DNA from: Burkholderiales bacterium
Lineage (GTDB): Bacteria > Actinomycetota > Thermoleophilia > Gaiellales > Gaiellaceae
Length of the DNA stretch: 30,119 nt
Assembly: GCA_025935595.1 (NCBI GenBank)
Contig: JAICUZ010000005.1
Location: forward strand, 1-30,119
Reading direction: 5' to 3'
Part shown: piece after piece, positions 24,290 through 30,119 of the stretch
Numbering within the stretch: the stretch's first letter is position 1
Layout of the letters: every line of letters starts with the position of its first letter
Position numbers and translations under genes: made by a program
Notes under the pieces: model-generated
The model's input: the letters and a program-made list of their open reading frames with translations, nothing else
Told to the model about the DNA's origin: nothing
Databases searched by the model: none

Positions 24290-25912
24290 ATGAGCGCTCC
24301 GCAGTCCGATCTCGAGACGGCACGCGCCGCGTACGCGGAACGGGAATGGCTGGCGGCGTTCGAGGCGTTCGCCCGCGCGGACGCAGCCTCGCCTCTTGCG
24401 ACGGACGATCTCGAGCTCCACTCGATGTCGTTGATGATGCTCGCGCGCGAGGACGAGGCCGCCGAGATCCTCGAGCGCGCGCACCACCTCTACGTCGCCC
24501 AGGGCGAGACCCTGCGAGCTGCTCGCGCGGCGACATGGATCGGGATGAATCTCGCCTACCGCGGGGTCATCGGACCCGCCACGGGCTGGCTCGGACGCGC
24601 GCAGCGTCTCCTCGAGTCCTGGCCGGAACAAACCGCGGAACACGGGCTGCTGATGCTCCCGTTGATCTTCCAGTTTGACGCGGCCGGCGAGTTCGAACAA
24701 GCCGCTGCCGTCGCGCACGAAGCCGCGGCAATGGGAGAGCGCTTCGGCGACAGCGACCTGCTCGCGATGGCGATGCACGCCGAAGGCCACATGCTCGTGA
24801 AAGCCGCACGGGTGCGAGAGGGACTGGCGCTGCTCGACGAGTCGATGGTGGTCGCAACGACCCTCGGGCTTTCGCCGTTCGTGGTCGGCATCGTCTACTG
24901 CGGGGTCATCCTCGCGTGCGAGGACGCCTTCGAGGTGGCGCGTGCGCGCCAGTGGACGGAGGCGCTGAACAACTGGAGGGAAGAGCAGCCGACGCTGGTC
25001 GCGTTCACCGGGAGGTGCCTCATACATCGCGCCGCGATCCTCCAGCTGGAAGGGTCATGGATGGACGCACTCGAGGAGGCGCGACTCGCCGGGCGCCGGT
25101 TCGTCGAGACCAAGAACGCGGCGGCCGGGCTCGCTCACTACCGGCAAGCGGAGCTATTGCGCCTCCAAGGCGAGTACAGGGCGGCCGAGGACGAATACCG
25201 CGAGGCGAACACCTTCGGTTGGGAACCGCAGCCCGGGTTCGCGCAGCTTCGCCTGGCACAGGGACACGTCGACGCTGCTCTCGCGGCGATCCGCCGCGCA
25301 ACAGCCGAGGTCGGCGAGGCGGCCAAACGCGCGGCGCTCTTGCCGGCGCACGTCGAGATCGCGCTTGCAGCCGGCGAGGTCGACGAGGCACGCAGGACAT
25401 GCGATGAGCTGCATGCGCTTGCGGCGCGATTCGAGAGCGCGATGCTGGACGCGATCGTCGCGTACGCGGTCGGAGCAGTCGCGCTCGCCGAAGGCGACGC
25501 GTCAGCGGCGCTTGCGAGGCTTCGCCACGCACAGCGAATCTGGCTCGAGCTCGGCGCGCCGTACGAAGTCGCCCGCACGCGCGAGTTGATCGCGAAGGCG
25601 TGCACCGCGTTGCACGACGACGAGAGCTGCCTCCTCGAGCTCGAGGCGGCACGGGCGCTGTTCGAGCAGCTCGGGGCCGCGCCCGACTTGATGCGCATCT
25701 CGCCGCCGACGAAGCCCGCGCACGGACTGTCCGATCGCGAGCTCGAAGTACTGCGACTCGTCGCCGCGGGGAAAGCCAATCGTGAGATCGCCTCCACGCT
25801 GGTCATCAGCGAGCACACGGTCGCACGGCACCTGCAGAACGTCTACGCGAAGCTCGGTCTCTCGTCTCGCACAGCCGCGACCGCCTACGCCTTCGAGCAC
25901 GACCTCGTGTAG
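24290..25912 (+). CDS. LuxR-family transcriptional regulator with helical repeat N-terminus
   Basis: 540 residues. The C-terminal 62 (479-540) are a LuxR/GerE helix-turn-helix: LSDRELEVLRLVAAGKANRE, IASTLVISEHTVARHLQNVY and AKLGLSSRTAATAYA. The remaining ~470 residues are alanine-rich helices with repeats resembling TPR units (for example LAHYRQAELLRLQGEYRAAE and LAAGEVDEARRTCDELHALA), like the C-terminal half of MalT/LAL regulators, but no Walker A nucleotide-binding motif is visible. It therefore resembles a LAL protein lacking its ATPase. The ATG at 24290 has no Shine-Dalgarno in the 10 bases upstream, so translation may be leaderless. Divergent lhgO and the downstream monooxygenase are plausible targets. 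Confidence 0.88.
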   Translation: MSAPQSDLETARAAYAEREWLAAFEAFARADAASPLATDDLELHSMSLMMLAREDEAAEILERAHHLYVAQGETLRAARAATWIGMNLAYRGVIGPATGWLGRAQRLLESWPEQTAEHGLLMLPLIFQFDAAGEFEQAAAVAHEAAAMGERFGDSDLLAMAMHAEGHMLVKAARVREGLALLDESMVVATTLGLSPFVVGIVYCGVILACEDAFEVARARQWTEALNNWREEQPTLVAFTGRCLIHRAAILQLEGSWMDALEEARLAGRRFVETKNAAAGLAHYRQAELLRLQGEYRAAEDEYREANTFGWEPQPGFAQLRLAQGHVDAALAAIRRATAEVGEAAKRAALLPAHVEIALAAGEVDEARRTCDELHALAARFESAMLDAIVAYAVGAVALAEGDASAALARLRHAQRIWLELGAPYEVARTRELIAKACTALHDDESCLLELEAARALFEQLGAAPDLMRISPPTKPAHGLSDRELEVLRLVAAGKANREIASTLVISEHTVARHLQNVYAKLGLSSRTAATAYAFEHDLV

Positions 25913-25941
25913 CGCAAAAGCGCGTGGTCAGAAATGACCAC
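25913..25941. terminator. Two tandem hairpins after the LuxR-type gene
   Basis: Directly after the TAG, GCGC-AAAA-GCGC forms a small hairpin, followed by GTGGTCA-GAAA-TGACCAC (25924-25941), a perfect 7-bp stem with a GNRA-type GAAA tetraloop. No T tract follows, so this may be a weak terminator or an mRNA-stabilising structure. Confidence 0.4.
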
Positions 25942-25973
25942 CGAACGCTCGTGCAAGTTGGTGAATCGCGGCG

Positions 25974-25987
25974 ATGTCGGACGACAT
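25974..25987. promoter_or_regulatory. Palindrome upstream of the monooxygenase gene
   Basis: ATGTCG-GA-CGACAT is a perfect 6-bp inverted repeat with a 2-base centre, 43 bases before the monooxygenase ATG. Size and position suit an operator for a dimeric regulator, but its regulator, if any, is unknown and chance is not excluded. Confidence 0.25.
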
Positions 25988-26030
25988 GAACGGTCGTAGC
26001 GTCAGCCTCGTCAAGCGAAGGAGGAGCACG

Positions 26031-27161
26031 ATGGAGCAGACGCAGCGGTACGACACGGTGGTCATCGGCGGGGGCCAGGCCGGGTTGTCGGTCGGCTACC
26101 ACCTAAAGAAGCAGGGACGATCGTTCGTCATCCTCGACGCGAGCCGGCAGGTCGGAGATTCATGGCGTCGGCGTTGGGACTCGCTACGCCTCTACTCGCC
26201 GGCATTCCGTGACGGCCTGCCAGGCATGCCGTTTCCCGCCCCGAAGAACACCTATCCGACGAAGGACGAGATGGGCGACTATCTGCAGGCGTACGCGACG
26301 CAGTTCGCGCTCCCCGTGAAGCCCGATACGCCCGTCGAAGCGCTGAACAAGGAAAATGGTCAGTACGTCGCCGTCACCGCCGACAGGTGCTTCATCGCGG
26401 ACAACGTCGTCGTCGCCACAGGCGTGTTCCGGAAGCCCTACACGCCGTCGTTCGCCGGGGAGCTCGACCCACGGATCACCCAGCTTCACTCCAACGACTA
26501 CCGCGATCCTTCGCAGCTGCAGGACGGATTGGTGCTCGTCGTCGGCGCGAGCCACTCGGGGTCCGACCTCGCCCACGAGGCATCTGCCTCCCACGACGTC
26601 GTCCTCTCCGGCCCCGACACGGGGCAGCTACCGGTGCCGATCGAGAGCCGCCGCGGACGAGTCGGCTTTCGAATGCTCGTGTTCGCCGGGACACACATCC
26701 TGACCGTCGACACGCCGGTGGGCCGCAAGATGCGGCCACACGTCCGCCACGGTGGCGGCCCGCTCCTTCGCTACCGGAGGAAGGAGCTGCGCGCCGCAGG
26801 AGTCGAGCGGGTCGTCGGGCACACGACCGGCGTCGAGCGCGGGCGCCCGGTGCTGAGCGACGGTCGCGTCGTCGAGGCACGTAACGTCATCTGGTGCACC
26901 GGCTTCCGGCCGGACTTCAGCTGGATTCACTTCCCGTTCGAGGTCGGCGACGACGGCTTCCCGGTTCAGTACCGCGGCGCAGCCGCGTCGTCACCCGGGC
27001 TGTACTTCGCCGGGCTTCCGTTCCTGCACTCGTTCACGTCGATGTTCATCACCGGCGCCGGAAGAGACGCCGAGCGAATCGCAACCCAGATCGGGCGGGA
27101 GCGTGAACCGCTCGTCTGGAACGGACGCCTGGACGAGCCTGCCGGCGCCGACGCGAGGTAG
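26031..27161 (+). CDS. Flavin-containing monooxygenase (CzcO/COG2072-like)
   Basis: 376 residues. Two Rossmann folds are visible: FAD-binding VVIGGGQAGLSVGYHLKKQG (10-29) with SFVILDAS, and NADPH-binding LVVGASHSGSDLAHE (169-183). VVVATGVF (127-134) and NVIWCTGFRPDFSW are the ATG-like linker motifs of the group B monooxygenases, and DSWRRRWDSLRLYSPA is the usual Trp-rich segment. The start is ATG at 26031, fixed by AAGGAGGAG at 26019-26027; the frame is open 57 bases upstream but without such a signal. Relatives oxidise soft nucleophiles or ketones (Baeyer-Villiger type); many are labelled K+ transport flavoproteins. Substrate unknown. It ends just before the left rnpB-like repeat. Confidence 0.9.
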   Translation: MEQTQRYDTVVIGGGQAGLSVGYHLKKQGRSFVILDASRQVGDSWRRRWDSLRLYSPAFRDGLPGMPFPAPKNTYPTKDEMGDYLQAYATQFALPVKPDTPVEALNKENGQYVAVTADRCFIADNVVVATGVFRKPYTPSFAGELDPRITQLHSNDYRDPSQLQDGLVLVVGASHSGSDLAHEASASHDVVLSGPDTGQLPVPIESRRGRVGFRMLVFAGTHILTVDTPVGRKMRPHVRHGGGPLLRYRRKELRAAGVERVVGHTTGVERGRPVLSDGRVVEARNVIWCTGFRPDFSWIHFPFEVGDDGFPVQYRGAAASSPGLYFAGLPFLHSFTSMFITGAGRDAERIATQIGREREPLVWNGRLDEPAGADAR

Positions 27162-27166
27162 GACTA

Positions 27167-27192
27167 GGGAGCCCTGCTTTCGCAGGGCTCCC
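27167..27192. terminator. Strong bidirectional hairpin (candidate ancestral rnpB terminator)
   Basis: GGGAGCCCTGC and GCAGGGCTCCC form a perfect 11-bp stem with loop TTTC, 6 bases after the monooxygenase stop. Next to it on the right begins the partial copy of the rnpB 3' end. Read on the minus strand the order is rnpB end, then this hairpin, which matches a terminator for an RNase P RNA gene before any insertion. It can also end monooxygenase transcription on the plus strand. No T run follows. Confidence 0.65.
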
Positions 27193-27194
27193 GT

Positions 27195-27215
27195 TAGCAG
27201 GCCTGTAAGCCGGAT
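27195..27215 (+). repeat. Left direct repeat: orphan copy of the rnpB 3' end (attL-like)
   Basis: 21 bases starting TAGCAGGCCTG and ending AAGCCGGAT are identical to 29440-29460. The bases before it (CCGT) also match the right copy if one T is skipped. No further RNase P RNA sequence follows inside the island, so it is not a truncated gene of any length. Confidence 0.8.
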
Positions 27216-27255
27216 GTCGCCAAGGAAGACAGCGCTCGGTTGGCACTGCCGCGCG

Positions 27256-27289
27256 GGTTGTGCGCGCCCTCCAGCCACGGTGCGCAACC
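27256..27289. terminator. Possible hairpin downstream of abiEii
   Basis: GGTTGTGCGC (27256-27265) and GGTGCGCAACC (27279-27289) can pair over about 10 bases if G-U pairs are allowed. It lies 17 bases beyond the abiEii stop on the minus strand. No T tract; weak evidence. Confidence 0.25.
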
Positions 27290-27305
27290 TCTGGCCGTAC
27301 GTCGT

Positions 27306-28481
27306 TCAGAATTCGACGAGGAAGCTCGGCTGGAACGTCTCGTCGGTCGGTCTGACGCCGACGATGCGATCCGCGCGATAACCGCGTAGTTGACCGCGAT
27401 CGTTGACGACGAACAAGATCAAGTTGCCGTCCCGGGTGCGGCGCAGCGAGTACGGCTCGACACGCCGCAGGCCCTGCCGGCCATCCGCCGCTCTGTAGTC
27501 GATATCGACCTTGAGTCGGTTGGCGCCCGCGTAGCGGACAAGCTCGAATGGGAAGCCGCGTCGCCATGAGCTGATCGCTCGCGGCGGGACCCACCCCGGG
27601 TCGAGATTCGCTTGCTCGGCTCGTGGCGGAACCACAATTGCGAGGTCGCCGGCAAGCCAGGCGAAAACCTCGTCGAGCGTTCGCCAAAACTCGGCGAAGG
27701 GAGCCAGTGGCCGCGGCAGCTGGTGGCCGAGCATGTTCTCCCATTCCCGCTCGATCTCCTCCCGGTAGGGGGAGGCTCGGATGCTTTCGGCCGTCGGGAC
27801 CTCGATCTCGGCGTGCGCGCACTTCTGGGCGAGCACAGCTGCGACCGTTCGTGCTTGCCCAACGAGGTCGGGGTGGCGGTGCATGTGCACGACGTCGTAG
27901 AGGTCGCGCGGACGGCAACGCTCGCTGAGTGCTCTCAGCTTCTCTCCAAACAGCTCGACGAGCGCGTAGCAGACGACGCCCTCGCTCGGCAGCCTGTCGC
28001 TGTACTGGTGACCGATCGCACGCTGCACGATCTGCTCGACGACGACCTCGTCGGCGGTGAGATCGAGCTTCACCTTGGGGAGTACGGGCGGCGGGTTCGG
28101 ACCGCGATAGGCGATCCGTCCTTCGGTTGTCGAGTTGCCGCGACGGTTGCGACGGCGCCGGAACGCCGCTTCATCGACGACGAGCTCGATCCCGGATTCC
28201 TCACGCACCCATTCGCCGATCGTCGCGAAGATCGGCTGCAGCTCTTCGGGCGTCTCCGGTCCGCCGTCTACCACGGTGAAGTCGAGATCCTCGGAAAAGC
28301 GATACGTCTCGTAGAAGCACTTACGCAGACAGGTGCCGCCCTTGAAGACCCATTTGTCGGCGAGGTCGGGGTGGTTGGCGATGCCGGCGAGGAGCCAGCC
28401 GAGCACGTAGTCCTTTTCGATCACGCCGACCTCGAGTGACCACTCGGCCCGCAGGTCGAACAGCTCGCGGGCGGGGATCAC
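27306..28481 (-). CDS. abiEii: AbiEii-type nucleotidyltransferase toxin with C-terminal WYL-like domain
   Basis: 391 residues from GTG at 28481, overlapping abiEi as GTGA. The nucleotidyltransferase core has KGGTCLRKCF (47-56, GS-type motif), YRFSEDLDFTV (60-70, the D-x-D metal site Asp65/Asp67), VKLDLT (third acidic position, Asp140) and LFGEKLRAL...RPRDLYDV (178-197), the motif set of AbiEii/AbiGii toxins. MenT toxins, of the same superfamily, block growth by modifying tRNA; AbiEii is described as GTP-binding. Residues about 305-391 add an extra domain: KVDIDYRAADGRQGLRRVEPY, SLRRTRDGNLILFVVNDRG and LRGYRADRIVGVRPTDETFQ, resembling a WYL sensor domain with LIL in place of the WYL triad. The family usually ends near 300 residues. 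The domain call is by eye. Confidence 0.88.
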   Translation of the reverse strand: MIPARELFDLRAEWSLEVGVIEKDYVLGWLLAGIANHPDLADKWVFKGGTCLRKCFYETYRFSEDLDFTVVDGGPETPEELQPIFATIGEWVREESGIELVVDEAAFRRRRNRRGNSTTEGRIAYRGPNPPPVLPKVKLDLTADEVVVEQIVQRAIGHQYSDRLPSEGVVCYALVELFGEKLRALSERCRPRDLYDVVHMHRHPDLVGQARTVAAVLAQKCAHAEIEVPTAESIRASPYREEIEREWENMLGHQLPRPLAPFAEFWRTLDEVFAWLAGDLAIVVPPRAEQANLDPGWVPPRAISSWRRGFPFELVRYAGANRLKVDIDYRAADGRQGLRRVEPYSLRRTRDGNLILFVVNDRGQLRGYRADRIVGVRPTDETFQPSFLVEF

Positions 28482-29296
28482 GAGGGCTCCTCCGGTTCGA
28501 TGCGGACGTTGACGCGCAACCCCCAGCGCGCCACACGTCGACCATCGTTAGGCCCGTCAGGGTCGAGCAGCGAGACGCCGGCCGATACGCGCTCGCGACA
28601 CGCTGCGACGAGCTCTGCGTGATCTTGCTCGAGTGCCTCGACGAGGTAGCCGAGTCGCTTGAAGACGGTCCGGTTCCCCAGGCGGTCGCCGTACTCGACT
28701 AGCGTCGCCGGGTGGTGATCATCGAGGTAGCTCCCGAGGATCTCCGCTCCGTGGCGGATGCCGCCGCCGAGCCGAGGTGTGTCGAGGATGTCGACGACCG
28801 TGCGCGCTGGATTGGCGACGTGCAAGCGCACCTCGCCCTGCCACTCCGTCTTCATCCCCCACCCCATCGCTTCCGCGGAGACATGACTCAGCAGGTAGTC
28901 GTGGTCGAGCAAGCGGACGGACGAGACGCGTACCCGTCCGGTCGTCTTGAGGACGGTGGTGCGAAAGACCTGTTCAGTGAGCGCCCAGTGGTTGGCGGCG
29001 GTCCAGCCAGTGAAGTAGCAGGGTGACCAGACCGCCGCGGCGACGATCAGAGCGTCCTCCGACCAGGCGGCCGGGCTGCTCGCATCGACAGGGACGGGGA
29101 TGTAAAGCCCGCGGCGGGCGCGGCGCAGCCAACCGTCGGCGGCCCAGCGTGCAAGCTTCTTCGCGGCTGTGTCGGCGTCGACGCCAAGGGCCCCGACCAC
29201 GTCGGTGGGCGTCACGAACCGGCGGTGCGCGCCGAGAACCGCCGTAAGTTCGGCCCGGCCTCTGGCGCCAATTCCTGCTGGTTTCGACATCATCAT
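28478..29296 (-). CDS. abiEi: AbiEi-type antitoxin and autorepressor
   Basis: 272 residues. An N-terminal winged helix (about 20-68: AVLGAHRRFVTPTDVVGALG, DADTAAKKLARWAADGWLRR, RGLYIPVP) is followed by the AbiEi C-terminal region (YFTGWTAANHWALTEQ about 94-109, VFRTTVLKTTGRVRV, GEVRLHVANPARTVVDILD). In characterised AbiE systems this protein represses its own operon by binding inverted repeats and counteracts AbiEii without forming a stable complex (type IV). Three ATG codons in a row (29296, 29293, 29290) follow an AGAGGTG Shine-Dalgarno at 29302-29308; the first is used here. It precedes and overlaps the toxin gene, the normal antitoxin-first order. Confidence 0.9.
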   Translation of the reverse strand: MMMSKPAGIGARGRAELTAVLGAHRRFVTPTDVVGALGVDADTAAKKLARWAADGWLRRARRGLYIPVPVDASSPAAWSEDALIVAAAVWSPCYFTGWTAANHWALTEQVFRTTVLKTTGRVRVSSVRLLDHDYLLSHVSAEAMGWGMKTEWQGEVRLHVANPARTVVDILDTPRLGGGIRHGAEILGSYLDDHHPATLVEYGDRLGNRTVFKRLGYLVEALEQDHAELVAACRERVSAGVSLLDPDGPNDGRRVARWGLRVNVRIEPEEPS

Positions 29297-29326
29297 ACCA
29301 TCACCTCTCCCCAGCCGTGAGATCCA

Positions 29327-29354
29327 GGCTTAACGATATCACTAACGTTAAGCC
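29327..29354. promoter_or_regulatory. Inverted repeat upstream of abiEi (candidate AbiEi operator)
   Basis: GGCTTAACG (29327-29335) and CGTTAAGCC (29346-29354) are perfect 9-bp arms with a 10-base AT-rich centre, 31 bases ahead of the abiEi start. AbiEi proteins are known to bind inverted repeats in their own promoters; the placement fits autoregulation. The precise promoter hexamers are unclear. Confidence 0.5.
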
Positions 29355-29362
29355 AATACATC

Positions 29363-29380
29363 GCACTTCTCGCGAAGTGC
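29363..29380. promoter_or_regulatory. Second inverted repeat in the abiEi leader
   Basis: GCACTTC-TCGC-GAAGTGC is a perfect 7-bp stem with a 4-base loop, 8 bases beyond the first inverted repeat. Outer arms AGCCA and TGGCT can extend it with an internal bulge. It might be a second operator half or an RNA hairpin. A candidate -10, TATAAG on the minus strand at 29404-29409, lies upstream of both repeats. Confidence 0.4.
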
Positions 29381-29409
29381 TGGCTCTTTGTTGTCGGACA
29401 CGGCTTATA

Positions 29410-29437
29410 GAAAACCCCCGCGTTTGCGAGGGTTTTC
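29410..29437 (-). terminator. Intrinsic terminator of rnpB
   Basis: On the minus strand GAAAACCC-T-CGC, loop AAAC, GCG-G-GGGTTTTC forms an 11-bp stem with one mismatch, starting 4 bases after the RNase P RNA end and finishing in TTTTC. Position and T run fit a rho-independent terminator. Its sequence differs from the hairpin beside the left repeat, as expected if the island brought its own. Confidence 0.7.
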
Positions 29438-29441
29438 CGTA

Positions 29442-29762
<321 letters not shown>

Positions 29763-29775
<13 letters not shown>

Positions 29776-29963
29776 ACGGTCAATGGTATCCCGTCCTCGA
29801 GCGCGTTCTCGTCGGCGAGCTGGCTTCCGCACTCCGGGCAGAAGACGTTGCCGCCGCGCGCGTGCATCACGAACTCGCCGCAGGCGAGACACTCGAGCGA
29901 CGCGCCGCGGAGCAGCGCGACGAGCTCCTGGTCGAGCGACCGGTGCAGCGCAAGAACGTCCAT
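29763..29963 (-). CDS. Small zinc-ribbon protein
   Basis: 66 residues starting MDVLALHRSLDQELVALLRG, with four cysteines arranged ECLACG (25, 28) and CPECG (42, 45), a CxxC-x13-CxxC zinc ribbon. The tail is acidic to neutral. The ATG follows the lexA TAG directly with no gap, so it is probably translated from the lexA transcript by reinitiation. The stop overlaps the 5' end of rnpB. I do not know a named family; such small ribbons often bind nucleic acid or another protein, which is only an analogy. Confidence 0.7.
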
Positions 29964-30119
29964 CTAGAGCTCCCGGAAGACCCCCACGACGCGGCCGAGG
30001 ATCTGGACGTGCGCCGCGTAGATCGGCTCCAGCGACGAGTTCTCCGGCTGCAGCCGGACCCGGCCCTTCTCGCGATAGAACGTCTTCACCGTCGCCTCGT
30101 CCGCCGACTCGTCGTCGCC
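29964..30119 (-). CDS. lexA: LexA repressor, C-terminal part (N-terminus beyond window edge)
   Basis: The last 51 residues before the TAG read [40 protein letters not shown] and RVVGVFREL. This is the LexA S24 peptidase C-terminus: the Lys in ATVKTF aligns with the catalytic Lys156 of E. coli LexA (VTVKRL), and [11 protein letters not shown] and the terminal GRVVGVFR are hallmark phrases. LexA represses SOS genes and cleaves itself when bound to RecA filaments. Other S24 proteins such as UmuD share this end, but the ATVK...LQPEN combination and stop position favour LexA. Confidence 0.88.
   Translation of the reverse strand, partial: GDDESADEATVKTFYREKGRVRLQPENSSLEPIYAAHVQILGRVVGVFREL

Noticed and set aside
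27216..27305. Truncated rnpB pseudogene extending from the left repeat
   Set aside because: Similarity to rnpB stops at the repeat; no conserved region I or other RNase P RNA segment follows, so it is an att-like fragment and not a decayed copy.

Overview
The window is GC-rich with strong G/C bias at third codon positions, many GTG and TTG starts, and gene pairs that overlap by a few bases. It also holds a class A RNase P RNA and a LexA C-terminus. Together these suggest a high-GC Actinomycetota chromosome. A Thermoleophilia-like lineage is my guess from general feel, not something the sequence proves.

Bases 1-22130 are a large surface-polysaccharide locus. A minus-strand run (7582 down to past base 1) encodes a GT4 glycosyltransferase, two tandem GT14 (core-2/I-branching-like) enzymes, a Wzm/Wzt ABC exporter whose ATPase has the extra C-terminal domain typical of O-antigen exporters, and three GT2 glycosyltransferases, the last cut by the window edge. 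Bases 7601-13957 alternate strands: a SAM methyltransferase and a GT2 enzyme, a NodB-type polysaccharide deacetylase, a CelD/FemAB-like GNAT acyltransferase, a sulfotransferase, and a GT39-type membrane glycosyltransferase. A second run on the plus strand (14031-21342) encodes another GT39-like membrane enzyme, a UGM/HemY-like FAD oxidoreductase, a GT4, a two-domain GT2-GT4 fusion and a Wzx/MATE-like flippase. A membrane-anchored heparin-lyase-like protein faces this run. The locus therefore has genes to build, decorate (methyl, acyl, sulfate, deacetylation), export and perhaps trim one or more surface glycans.

Bases 22131-27161 are a mixed region: a small membrane protein, a pair of tiny divergent transmembrane ORFs, an L-2-hydroxyglutarate oxidase (LhgO), divergent from it a LuxR-type regulator with a helical N-terminal region, and a CzcO-like flavin monooxygenase.

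Bases 27195-29460 are the most interesting part. A two-gene AbiE toxin-antitoxin module (AbiEi antitoxin/repressor, AbiEii nucleotidyltransferase toxin) lies exactly between two perfect 21-bp direct repeats. The right copy is the 3' end of the intact RNase P RNA gene (rnpB). The left copy is an isolated fragment of the same rnpB 3' end, next to its own strong hairpin. This is the geometry of a small island inserted into the 3' end of rnpB that regenerated the RNA gene, and no integrase is visible inside it. The AbiEii protein also carries a C-terminal domain that reads as WYL-like, and the AbiEi promoter region has two inverted repeats that could be its operators.

The right edge holds rnpB, a 66-residue zinc-ribbon protein whose 3' end overlaps the rnpB 5' end, and the C-terminal part of lexA, all on the minus strand. 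I saw no tRNA, rRNA, CRISPR array, transposase or integrase.
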